Part shown: one piece after another, positions 21,250 to 32,246 of the stretch
Numbering within the stretch: position 1 is the stretch's first letter
Layout: each line of letters starts with the position of its first letter
Origin: Edaphochlamys debaryana
Taxonomy: Eukaryota; Chlorophyta; Chlorophyceae; Chlamydomonadales
NCBI GenBank assembly: GCA_016858145.1
Contig: JAEHOE010000002.1
Coordinates: 3,596,001 to 3,660,000, forward strand
DNA length: 64,000 nucleotides
Direction: 5' to 3'
Translations under genes and position numbers: made by a program
Notes under the pieces: model-generated
The model's database searches: none
What the model was told of the DNA's origin: nothing
The model's input: only the letters and a program-made list of their open reading frames with translations

Positions 21250-23329
21250 ATGGCGGAGTCATGCGACCCCTCCCGCGTATGGTTTACCGACCTCGTGGGC
21301 CACATCGCTAGCTTTCTACCGACCAACGACATAGCATTGGGCCTGCGACTCGTCAACCGGGCCGCTGCCGACCAGTTCGCCAAGCACACACGCGTCATGC
21401 TCTCCCAGGCCATGTCCCCCGCCGCCTTCGCCATACACTGGTCGGCCCCCGAGGCCTGCCGGGGCCTCACGCTGCCCCAGCGGCGTCAACTGCTGTGCCT
21501 CACTGCGGCCAGCGGCGTGGTGGCAAACCTGGAGGTGGCGCTGGCGGCAGCGGGCTGCGTGCTGACGGGCGAGGTGGCAGAGGCGGCCGCCTCCGCCAAG
21601 CAGACCGAGGTCTGCCGCTGGCTCGCGGCCCCGGGCCGGCTGCCTGCGGGCGTCGCCTGCCAACACACCCTCTTCTCCGCCGCACATTGCGGCGACCAGG
21701 GGCTCTGCGAGTGGGCCCTGGCGTCAGGGGCTGCCTGGCGGCCCGAGGCCGTGGCCGCGGCGGCCCAGGGCGGCCACACGGCCCTGGTCGAGTCCCTACT
21801 GGCGCTGCGGCCCGCCGCCACGCGCCTCGGCGACGCCCTTGAGAGCGTGGTGCAGGCGTCTGCGGAGGGCTGTGACCTGGCAGCGCTGCAGGGGCTGGTC
21901 GAGAGGAGCGGAGGGCTGGCGGCGTGGCCGGAGGTGAGCGGTGGCTGGGCAGGGGATGTTGTGCGTGGCACTCAGGCAGGCACTAAGCCCCCACCCCGGC
22001 TGCGCTCGAGAGTTCCCTCTGCAGCTCATGGTGCCTACATGCCCGATGCGGCTTCCTGCCACGTTGGTTTCTCGTCTAAGCCCGTTGTGCTCTCTCCCGT
22101 TTCCTCCTCTGCAGTGGTCCCGGGTGCCGCTGCTGGCGGGGGCGCTGGGCAGCCCCACGCCCGACTGGCAGGCCAAGACCGAATGGCTCCTGGCGCAGGC
22201 AAGCGGGGCCAGGGGGGGGTGCTGTAACCTGTCAGGGATGGGTGGGACGTTGACCGCAGGTTGCGTGAGACTGGCTCCTCCCAAGACCCCAGTCCCCACC
22301 CCATCCATACAACCTCCATTGCCATGTCCTCCAACTTCGTCCCTCCCTCCACCGACCCCCCTGCCTGCGCAGGGCTGCCCGCCATCCGATGCGGCCCTCT
22401 CCCGCGCCGCCGCACTCCCGGGGCCACAGGCCGTCGAGCGCCTGGCCTGGCTCGGCACCTCCCAACACGGCTGGAGCCTGGGACCCCAGGCACTGGCTTG
22501 CTCGGCCGCGGCGGGCAACGTGCAGGCCCTGGGGTGGCTTCTGAAGGAGGGGTTGCGGAGCGAGGACGCGTATGCGGTGCAGCAAGCCGCTCAGTCGGGG
22601 AGCCTCGGGGTGCTGCAAGCCTTGGCCACGGCGAAGTGTGCGCTCGACCCCGCGCAGTGCGCCCAGGCGGCGGCGCGCGGCGGTCGGCTGTCCGTGCTGC
22701 AGTGGCTGCTGGAGACGTACGGGGCGGAGCGGCTGGGGGGCTGGTCGGAGCGGCTGGCGGCAGAGGGCTGCGCGTCCGGGAGCGTGGAGGTGGTGGGGTG
22801 GCTGCGTGAGCGCGGCTGCGCGTTTGCGTCCGAGGAGTGCTGGGCCCGCGCTGCCTCATCCGGGTGCGAGGCTGCGCTGGAGCTCCTGTCTGGCTACGGC
22901 TGCCCCCTGCCGGTGAGGGGGAGCAACGTGAGGGAGTTGGTGGGGTTGAGGATCTTCAATTGGTCCAACAGATGAGGGGCAATCTAGGCTTCTGCAGCTC
23001 TCCCGACTTCCTGTTTGCACCTCTTCCCACCTCCCCACGCTCCCGCTCAGGTCGACGGTTCCCCCTACACGGCGGCCGCACGCAACGGCGACCTCCGCAC
23101 ACTGTCCGTGCTGCGCCGCCTGGGCCTGGGCTGGGGCTCGGCCGAGACCTTCGCCCGCGCGGTGTGGGAATCCAGGGAGGGGGCGGGGGCGCCGATGGGG
23201 GCCCTGCGGTGGCTCGCGGAGGAGGGCTGCCCGGTGGAGTATCGACGGGTAGTGGCCTCGGCCCACCTGAGGCAGACGCCGGATCAACGCGAGGTTCTAG
23301 TTTGGCTTAGGGCGCAGCGCAAGGAGTGA
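21250..23329 (+). CDS. F-box-like/ankyrin-repeat protein, copy C
   Basis: Four phase-0 exons fit: 21250-21933, 22115-22198, 22373-22912 and 23051-23329, 528 residues. The ATG at 21250 (GGGATGGCG) was preferred over an upstream in-frame ATG at 21184. The head, SRVWFTDLVGHIASFLPTND then LRLVNRAAADQF, matches copies A and B. The repeats end with VDGSPYTAAARNGDLRTL and WLRAQRKE. Compared with A and B there is an extra intron (21934-22114) before the WSRVPLLAGALGSPTPDWQAK stretch. The next intron (22199-22372) has a GCAAGC donor, shared with B but not A. The gene looks intact; its function is unknown. Confidence 0.85.
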
Positions 23330-23963
23330 GGTGCATAAGGGCAAGAGAGGGCCTCGAGGTCGCACACATGCTTTGGCGAGAATCAAGGGATTGCCGAGTA
23401 GGTGCGGGCTATCTTTCGCCACAGCAAGGCCTCGTTTGCTGATGATGTGGTCTGGCCCCAGACGTTTGAACCGTGCGGGGTCGCAGGCAACGAACAGACG
23501 GGGGAGGGGGCACTGTGCTCGCAGGGGGGTTCTGTGCTCGCAGGGGCCGTGCAGCGTAGTCCGGACGATGATGAAGGGGGATGCAGCTGAGCGCGCTGTC
23601 GCAACGCGAGAGAAGAAGGCAGGGTGCCAGCAATGCGCATCGCCGAGGCAGGGGGGTTTCTGTGCTCGCAGGGGGGAGGGGGCGCGTGAAGCACGTTCGG
23701 CGAGGGTGGAGGGCAACCAATCCACCATTGCCCCGAGACTTGGTGGAAGGCCCCATCTCAGGCTAAGAACGCCGGGGTACGCCCGAGCACCTATAACTAT
23801 CGCTGAAAGCACCTTGTCCCCACACGCTTCTGGTTACAAGCCGCACAATCGCCAAGGCGCGAAAGTTTGTGGTCCAACGCCATACAGACGCATATAGCGG
23901 ACCAGAGTAGCTCAGTCGTCTGGCGTACGTCCAAGCTGCGTTCGGCATTGGGACCTCGACAGA
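23330..23963. other. Intergenic between ankyrin gene C and MYND gene D
   Basis: This stretch contains the second dispersed-repeat copy and the upstream region of the MYND gene. No exon is supported. Confidence 0.5.
23515..23725 (+). repeat. Dispersed repeat, copy 2 (with internal duplications)
   Basis: CTGTGCTCGCAGGGG occurs three times here. One occurrence is followed by CCGTGCAGCGTAGTCCGGAC and GATGATGAAGGGGGATGCAGC, and later GAGGGTGGAGGGCAACC, in the same order as copy 1. Confidence 0.55.
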
Positions 23964-26900
23964 ATGCCGCGATCTACTGGGAATGCAGCTCCGAACCCGC
24001 CCCCAAGCGGCTTAGTGGGTGCTCCTGGGCCAGTGGCGAGCCCCATTGCACGTCTGAGTGGAGTTTCGGCGGCGGCGGAGCGCCTCCTTGGAATCCCCAA
24101 GCCGGATGGCGCGCCGCAGACGCCGCTGAGCGCTGCTGAGGTCGCGGAGCTGTCGAGCTGCCTCGAGGAGGCCTGGCGGGTGAGACTACAGGTCCGGTTG
24201 AATTCCCGGACAGCGGGTCGGGGCACCCCTGCTTGTCGCTGGAAACAGCTGATGCTGGCCCTGAGCCCACGCGCTTTCCCTGGTCCCGCAGCACCTGGAG
24301 CACGCAGGGAACGTCGCCTCGGCGGATGCCAGTACTGTGCTGACTCAGCCAGCTGTGTGCGCGGGGATGCTGCGGCTGGTGGGCTGGGCCGTGCGGCTGC
24401 CTCCGTTCCACGACCCAGGCGCGGCCGTCTGGGAGCAGCGGCGGCCCGGCGAACATGCGTGCCAGCTGATGAGGATGCTGCTGGGAGCCGACCCGGCTTC
24501 GCCCGCGGCGGCGGCGGGTCAGCAGGCGCTGACGGAGGGGCTGCTGCGGACCCAGGCCCCGCACGCCGCCGCACGGCAGCTCGCCGCCGCCACGGAGGGC
24601 CTTCAGCGGGGCCCGCAGCCGCCCTCCGAGACCTGCCGCGGCCAGGCCGTGGAGTGCCTGGAGGCCCACCAAGTCATCACTAAGGCCGTCATGGACTTCG
24701 CTGCAAGGCCCCGAGACCCCGGGCTCTTTGGCCGCTTTCTGGCTGCGGCCCTGGCGCAATCGGCTGTGCTGGAGCACGCGGCGCGGCTGCTGCTGGTGAT
24801 CCTGCCGTCGTCCGCACAAGCCCCTGGGGAGGGACTGGTGGGGTTTGAGCTGGCCACGGCTAGCTCCCAGTTCGCGGCCTCTTACCTGAGTTGCTCCGTC
24901 CTGCTGAAGACGACGTCCGACTCAGACGCCACCGCTGCCGCTGGCCAGCTGCGGCGGGTCCTGTCCGGCCCCTGCGCCCGGCACGCAGCCCTGGTGCTGG
25001 GGCTGGCGGCCCTGGGCGAGCTGGAGGGCCGGCCGGTGGGCGAGGAGGCGCCGTGCCCGTGCCTGGGGCAGGTTCCCCACCTGCTGCACCTCGAGGCAGA
25101 TCTGACGGCGGTGGACGCCGTTCCCAGGCTTTTCGCGCTCACCACAGCCCTACGCCCATGCCTTCCACGAGCCACTGGCCCCATGACAGCAGCACGCGTG
25201 CTGCTCCGCACGGGCTTCCTTGTGGCGGCGGGCACCGACCCAAACAGTGGTGCGCACGTGGCGGCTGGGCCGTCCGTCGGCCGCGGCGGCCCCGTGCTTG
25301 TGGCCCAACGCCTGGTCCTGCTGCCTGAGGACAAGGCGCGGATCATGGCCTCGGTGTTCCCACAGCTCGTCAGCTCCGTGATGTCCCTTCGCCCGTGGCT
25401 GGGGCCCCGGGCGGCGGTGGCGGCGGACGTGTGGCGGCTGGCGGCAGCGCTGGCGAGGAGCGAGGCGCTGCGGGAGGGAGCCAATGAGGGTCAGCGGGAC
25501 CTTGTGCTTAAGCCCACAAGCTTCCTCTTGCAGGCTTGCAAGAACGGCGTGGGAGCCACTGGATACGAGGGCGGTGAGTAGGTGCGCTGTCACCTAGGAA
25601 GGGGATCGGTCTTACGTGGCTTGGTGGCCAGTGCGTGGGAAGCGAGCATGCCGTGCAAGCACCAGCAGCCGCCTCTCCCTGCAGCCCGGCGAAACATTGT
25701 GTGCTGCCCGGCCCGACGGCCCCAATCCGTGACAATTGCCAATGCATGCCAATTGCCGGCTTGTTGAACTATGCAGCGAGCCCACGCGTCGTAGCCCTAC
25801 TCATGTGGTCTACTGGTGTAGGGCTATTACAGCTTCTAGCCCTACGTCAGGCTCTTGTCGTTAGCCGCCGAGTATTGTCTTCTCCCCGTGCTTTACACCA
25901 GTGGTGATCCGCTGCCCCTTGCCCGCGCACCCGCTGCCCCGCAGGCTCCTGGCGCTTCCCGACCGAGCCGCCTCCCGAGGTGGCGGCGGCGCTGGCGGGC
26001 GGTGCGCTGCCCTTCCTGGAGCGCCTGCTGCGCCGCGCCGGCACGGCACCGGAGGGGCTGGAGGGTGTCACGCTTGCTTACCTCGGGAGTGGCGAGCTGG
26101 ACTGTGCCCTGCCGCTGCTGGCCTATGGGGAGCCACGCCAGGCCGCGGCCTTCGTCGCCACCGTCACCAAGCTGCTGCGGAGGACCAAGGCTCGTGTGCT
26201 GCTGGGAGTGCAAGTGCACGGGGACGGCATCGGTCTTGCCCTGGCATCGGACCTCGCCAACAGCGTCAGCGCGTTGCTGCGCAGCACCCCCGCGGCCTCC
26301 CCCCCGCTGGGCCGCCTCGCCCTGGTGCTGTCCCTGGCCCTCCCCGAGTGGCTGCCGGAGCTGTCGCGCCTGGTACGGCAGGCGGCGGAATTTGTATGAG
26401 GAGGTCTCATGGATGGAGCAGCAGCTGCAGGAGCAGCCGCGGGGGAGGCAGGAGCAGCAACAGCGGGAGCGGCGGCGGGGGGAGCGACGCGCGCAGCAGC
26501 AAAGGGAGGAGGTGGAGGTGCAGTGCTACTCCGGCCGCGAGCTCTACCACAGCATGGGTGCGCTCCTTGCGGGGCTCAGCATGTCAACCCTGCCACCCGC
26601 CGGCGCGGCAAGCCTGTTGTCGCCCGCGGGACCCTTCGCCGCGCCTACCCCAGCACCAGCGACTGCCGCCGCCAGCAGCGGCGGTAGTGGGGCTGGCGGC
26701 GGCGGGGGTGGCGGCTGGCGGGAGGGCGCGCTGTCGGAGCCTGAGCTGGTGGAGGTGGTGGGGGCGGCCCTGGGGCTGCTTCAGCGCCGGCGGCCCGACC
26801 CCAAGGCGTGGGGCCAGCTCTACGTCCAGGCCGCAGCTTTGGCGTTGCGCCTTGCTGATGCGCATCCGGCGGAGGTGCGAGGGGCAATCGATGGCGCCAG

Positions 26901-27324
26901 CTCGGCCACCGCATGGCGGCCGGGGGCTGTACGAGGGGTGGCGGAGGTGCTGAGGGGCCTGGAGGGGCTCGCGTCACTGACAGCGGCGACGGAGCGCCTG
27001 GCGAAGCAGCTGGAGGCGTGGGCAAGGGGTGGAGGGGCCAGGTTCTCAGCGCCGGGAGCGTGGCTGGAGGGCTTCGGCCGCGGCACCCTGGGCGCTGCGC
27101 TGGCGGGTCTGCTCGTGCCGCCGGCCGAGGCCCGCCGCCGCCTGGGCCTGCCCGCCTGCTCCAACCCCGCCTGCGCCAACCTGGCCGGCGACAGCGAGGC
27201 GGGGCTGTGGCTCCGGAAGTGCGGGGGCTGTGGGCAGGTGTCGTACTGCTGCCGCGAGTGCCAGACGGCGCACTGGCGGTCGGGCCACAAGCAGTCGTGC
27301 GGCGGCGGGGCCTTCGCTGGCTAG
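23964..27324 (+). CDS. MYND-type zinc-finger protein, copy D (one frame break)
   Basis: Exons 23964-24179, 24292-25573 and 25945 onward fit in phase. The first two are intact and encode Ala/Leu-rich helical sequence (LLRLVGWAVRLPPF, GQLRRVLSGPCARHAALVLG, LLPEDKARIM). Exon 3 reads EVAAALAGGALPFLERLLRR, then hits TGA at 26397-26399. The downstream frame continues YEEVSWMEQQL and ends in a MYND finger: CSNPAC, CGGCGQVSYCCREC, QTAHWRSGHKQSC, with all zinc ligands. Either a one-base indel lies near 26394, or a very short (37-nt) GTATGA...CTGCAG intron (26394-26430) restores the frame. Paralogue E reads through the same site without a break. MYND fingers usually bind Pro-rich peptides. Nothing in the rest of the protein identifies its role. 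Confidence 0.7.
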
Positions 27325-27524
27325 GCTCTGATGGGGCGTGCCGGCCAACCAGTAGTACCTTGTACAAGAGAGTTGTGGGTTATGTGCGTGTGTTTCCTCC
27401 GCCATACAAGCTCTGCTCGTGTCGTTGCTGCTGCTGGACCAGTCCGAGCGGGGAGGTTGCACAAATTGTTTCGGTCAGCCGAAAATGGGGGGTTGCAGCA
27501 ATGCCGCATGCGGGGTGTCTGGCC

Positions 27525-27708
27525 TCAGCGGCGTCACGGTGACCTCCGCACGCTGTCTGTGCTGCGCTGCCTGGGCCTGGGCTGGGGCTCGGCCTTTGCA
27601 TGCGCGGTATGGCGGCGCCTGAGAGAGACTGGGGACGGGTGGGGGCGTCGGAGAGGCCGGATCAGCGCGAGGTGTTGCTGTGGCTTTCGATGGAGAGCAA
27701 GCGGTAAA
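27525..27708 (+). pseudogene. Relic of an ankyrin-gene last exon
   Basis: The sequence reads GDLRTLSVLRCLGLGWGSA, loses the two codons after GSA, continues FACAVW, then lacks the middle of the exon. It ends with PDQREVLLWL and MESKR before a TAA at 27706-27708. This is clearly the last exon of the ankyrin family A/B/C, internally deleted and without upstream exons. It follows MYND gene D in the same orientation. Confidence 0.75.
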
Positions 27709-29270
27709 AGCACATGTCAGGCATGACGGGGCGTGCGATGGCGGTTGAGTAAGGTTGAGTGGCTCCGTGGCATACGGTACATGCAGTACATTATGGGTGC
27801 AGCATTCATTGGCCTGTGCGCCACGCCGCCCGCCAGGTGTCGAAGGTTGTCAGTGTGGCTCATTGCGCAGTGAGATTCTAATCTTTGGCAGTGAGATGTG
27901 CGCTGGGCTTAGCACCCAAGGCTAGCTGGCGATGAGGGTTGAGGTTGGGTTGAGCCGGCCGAGCTGGGTTGAGGTTGTCGGGGAGGCCTTCGTACCCTGG
28001 TAAAATCAAGCACTGCTACCCGACCTCATGCAAGCCGGGGTGGGGTCCGGGGGGTCTGTGCTCGCAGGGGTTCTGTACTCGCAGGGTCCATGCAGCGTCG
28101 TCAGGACGACGACGGGGGATTCTACGGGGGATCCTACGAGGGATGCATCGCTGCCGCAGGGGTCGGGGCCAGTGTAGTCAAGAAGGGGGATGCAGCCAGG
28201 AGGGGAGGGAACTCTCCCGGGTAACGACACCCCTTCTGTATGCAGCCAGGGTGGGGGCCGGGGTGGATCAAAGCAACGTGGATGGGCTGTTGTGGGCTCG
28301 CGGGTTGCGGGCCCTCGTTGGTTCACCGACAACGACGAGGACATCGAGGCACAGCAGGTCTTCGACTGGCTCGTCGAATGCGTTTGCCCCTGTTCGCCAG
28401 GCCACGGCTATGTGCACGCACATGTGTGCAGTGTTGCGTTCATTTGCGTTCCACACGCGCCAGGAAAGACGCAATAAACGACCACACACGGCGGATGCTC
28501 CAATGCGCTCCGCACAGGTGTTCCGTTCACTCCAGTGACGCAGGAGCTTTGTACGCGGCTTATAAGCGAGAGATTGGGTGAGACTTGCTAGATTAGCAGC
28601 GCGGTGCGGGAACGACGGGTTCGGCAAGCACGACGGGTTTCCGCCAAGACAGTATCTGCAAGGTGTGCCTAGTGCTGTCTTGCGGAAGGCCCCTGTAAGA
28701 TTTGGGCATGCAGTCGCGTGCCGCAGCAGAACGCGCCACCACTCAACCGTCTCGCGCGGCCCCCCTCATCATTCACTGATACGGAGTTCTAGCTATTTCC
28801 ACTAGCTTAATCTGCAGCGCTTCAAGCTCAGTCCCTCTGGTGCGTGTGGGCCCTTCGTGACCCACCGAATGGTGCCCGTTTCCGCCGTATATCGAATTCC
28901 ACACCAATAAATAGGTGCTCAGCGCACTCTTTCCATACATACCCTTAGTGCTTCCAACTCGCAAGTTCGGCCGCCCTTTCGCCTGGTCCGACCGACAGCC
29001 GCGACGCCTCTGCCTCTCTGCAGCGCCGTCCCTCTATCAGCGCCATAACACACACCACCAGGTGAGGACCTTGTGTGCTGTGGGTGGCAAGCTGGGTCCA
29101 GTCGCACAGCTTTGTTTCGCGCTTGCATGAGTGCCGAACACTCGGCCGGCGCGGCCGCGCCACGCGGGCTGAGTCCCGAAGACGTTCTGAGTGCCCCTGG
29201 TGCCGTAGCTGGACCCCGTAACCGACACATTGCTCCACGCCACAGGTGCCCAACGGTGCAGCTTATCGCC
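27709..29270. other. Intergenic with dispersed-repeat material
   Basis: No exon is supported. The region contains T/G-rich low-complexity sequence (27900-27990) and repeat copy 3, and its right end should carry the promoter and 5' UTR of the LysM/thrombospondin gene. Confidence 0.5.
28050..28150 (+). repeat. Dispersed repeat, copy 3
   Basis: TGTGCTCGCAGGGGTTCTG, ACTCGCAGGGTCCATGCAGC and then GTCAGGACGACGACGGGGGA are present, in the same order as copies 1 and 2. A partly related GGGGGATGCAGCCAGG stretch lies near 28186. Confidence 0.55.
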
Positions 29271-30803
29271 ATGGGGACGAGTTCCCAACGCCGCCGTCGG
29301 GGCGGCCTTGCTGCCTGCGCTCCTGTTCTCATAGCTCTGGTGGTCGCTGGAGCGTACGTCGCCTCGGCGGGTGAGTATGGGATGGTGTGTCAGGGGCGGG
29401 GAACACCCCGGGGGACACCCGGCGCTCAAGCCCCCTCCCCCCGTCACGAACCCGTGCAACGCGGCAGCTAGTGGCCTGCAGGGGCCGGCTGCGCCGAACT
29501 TGTCGCCCCTTCACGCCCTGTGCACACCTTATGTATGTTGCATGCCCGCAGGCCTGCCCGCCGGCATGCCCGAGAAGTCCAAGAGTGCTCCCCGTGATTG
29601 CGAGCAGTTTGCCTTCTGGGAGGCCAGCACCAACCTGCTGGAGCTCGCCGCCTCCGTCAGCATCACCCTGCCCGACCTCCAAGCCCTCAACCCCCACGTC
29701 ACGTTCAGCGACGTCCCCGAGCCCGGCGTGGCCACGCCCCTTTGCGTCATTGGCGGCTTGCCTAGCCCCAATGCCGCTGCGGCTGACCCGGGCAGCGGCG
29801 CCAAGCCGGCGCAGGTCGGTCGGCGGCCCAAGACCCTGACCGCCTACTCCACCACGCCGGGAGCGGGCAGCTGCCTTGACCTCATCTCGAGGGCCCAGCC
29901 GCCAATGGACTTTGGAACTTTTCTTGCGCTGAACCCCAAAGTGAACTGCCGCGCGCTGGGCGAGGCCCCGACGACCGTCTACCTTCCCAAGGGCACCATC
30001 ATCGAGGCTTCCCGCTCCACGAACCCTCGTGTCGCCGACGACGTCAACTGCCTGGTCGGCCCCTGGGGCCGCTGGACGGACTGCAGCGTCGATGGCACAC
30101 AGGCCCGCTACCGCTCCACCTATCGTGACGCTTCTGGCGCCGGCAAGGCGTGCCCCCCAACGTTCGAGACTCGGGAGTGCAGCGACGGCGCCGCCCTTCC
30201 CGCCGCCGGCCCCACGCGCCGCTCAGCATTAGCTTCCTACCAGTGTCCCAGCGGATATAACGGCTGCTCAGTTCCTGCTGGGTTGCCGTATTATCACCTC
30301 TTCGTGCCGGCGTGTAACCTGCACGGTGAGTGAGACTATGCGGTTTTGCTGCAGTACTGGATGTTAAGGGCATAGTGAAGTGCGGGGCGGGGAGGTGCTG
30401 TCTGCCTACGTACGGCTCACACCCGTATCCCGGTTGTGCTGTACTATCCCCCGCAGACATCTGCTACAGCTGCGACCGCCACGCCACGTGGGAGTTTGCC
30501 AGCCGGTCCTACTGCGACAGCATGTTCTACGACAAGATGTCGTCGCAGTGCAGCTCGTACTGGACCGGGTACTGGGATTTCCTTGATCTGGGCTACTGCT
30601 ACACCATGGCAAGCAGCTACTGGACGGCAGTGTCACTCTTCGGTGCCCCCAACTATGCTGAGGAGAACACCCCCAACGGCCTGTGGTGGGACGGCTGCTA
30701 CTGGTGGCCTTGGGAGTGGCAGGTTAACAACGTGAACGGAGGCGGGTTTCACCCTGGCTGGGCGGGCTGCCCGTGCTACGGGACAAGCTGCCAGTACTGG
30801 TAG
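29271..30803 (+). CDS. Secreted LysM-like / thrombospondin type 1 protein with Trp/Tyr/Cys-rich C-terminus
   Basis: Three exons in phase: 29271-29370, 29552-30325 and 30457-30803; 406 residues. Residues 1-34 form a signal peptide or anchor: a basic SQRRRRGG start, then a hydrophobic core ACAPVLIALVVAGAYVASA. Residues ~45-110 and ~140-200 look like two LysM-type modules (LPDLQALNPHV with CVIG; FGTFLALNPKVNC with LPKGTII). A thrombospondin type 1 module follows (GPWGRWTDCS, YRDASGAGKACP, ETREC). The last ~130 residues are rich in Trp, Tyr and Cys (for example SYWTGYWDF, WWDGCYWWPWEW) and match no family I know. It is probably an extracellular matrix or cell-wall protein. LysM suggests glycan (GlcNAc-type) binding, which is inference. 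Confidence 0.75.
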
Positions 30804-32246
30804 TGAGAATTGGTGTACAACCTGGATTGTTGCCCCTAGGGAGGGGCTAGGGAGTAGACTAGCAGTGCCTTCTGATGTCCAGACCAATACCTACCCATGC
30901 TGCCGCGTGCACGTCTAGATAGAGGCATCTCCGGGGTCCTCGCATGCGGCGGCTGTATTCTTGCTTGGCTGAGCCTCTTGGGACCTGATACCACCCCTTC
31001 CTCATTTTTGTTGTGTTGCCGGGGTACGGGGTACGGAGCGTGAAGAACAAGAGAATTGCTTCGCCGAACTAAGAAGATAAACGTACATGAAGCCGCAAGG
31101 CGGTGGCATTACAGATCAAGGACATGCTCTGTTTGTTGTCAATGCGTGCGTCAGATGTATAAGTGGCGTGTCTCATGGAGTATTGACTCGTGTTGCTCGG
31201 AAGGTGCTGGTTGCTCGGGACTTCTAAGACGCAAACGTACCGGTGCGTGCGTTGGGTCTTGCCTGTTGGTGCGTGTTCGGCAATAGGATGGAGGGTGACG
31301 CCGGGGGCAAGGGGCACAGCCTGAACTGCAACCCGCTCCGCCCCTGGTCACAACTTTCTAGGAGCCTTCCCAGGCCTTTCACCCCTGGGCACAGCCGCGC
31401 TCACGGGCTTGCCCCTTGCAAGAGAGGGGGGCAAGTCCCCAACATGGCACGCATTGGCTTCTCACAGGTCCCCGGGACTTCCCGCCTGCACTCGCTATTC
31501 CTTCGGGAGTGATTCCTCCTCAGGCTGTGTGGACAGGGTGCGGAGGTATACATGTTGGCTCCCTGCCTCACTGTGCTGGAATTGGCGCAGGGGTGAGCGC
31601 CTGGGTGCCCTGGCCCCTGGGCGAACCTGGCGCCTGGGGGCGTTGCCGCCCCCTCGCCGCCCCGGCAGCGCACCCGTAATGCATTCCCGGCCTAGTGGCT
31701 TGAGGCGGTGCCCTCCTGATGCAGGTTTTGAAGCGAAGTGCAGCGAGGGCACGCTCCAGATGCAGATGATCTCCTCTGGGGTGAAAAGCAAAGCGCAATG
31801 CAGCGCATCTCACCTGGGGTGGTCTGGCAGGGCCTGCCCAGCGCCTCAAGTTGCAGATGACCAGCCAGGTAGGGCTCTTCAAGACACCCCCGGAGTGTCC
31901 CGCTTAATCCGCCCTGCCTTTCCTGCCACGCGAGGCGCGGTAGCAGGCGCGGTGGGCGCGGTCACTGCCGACAGCTCCCGACAGCCGCGATGAGCGGGAC
32001 AACCTAGGACCTCGATGAGGGAGGCACCCCTGAACCTTATTGCCGCCAACAGCTATAGACAACCTGAAGCTTAACTGACTAGCATCATAGCGCAAGTAGA
32101 CGAGACCGCGCAAACTTGGCTGTCGCAAATTCCCGTGACACTGAAGACGTTGTCGACTGACGCGTTTCCGGGCATTTTTGCTGAGTGCCAGTAAAAAGGT
32201 CCTTGCAGAGCCTGGAGTATTTCTCAGCGAGGCCTTGTCCGCGGAA
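30804..32246. other. Intergenic, no gene seen
   Basis: No supported exon. Short overlapping frames on both strands have no domains. The region should include the 3' UTR of the LysM/thrombospondin gene and the promoter of MYND copy E. Confidence 0.5.
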
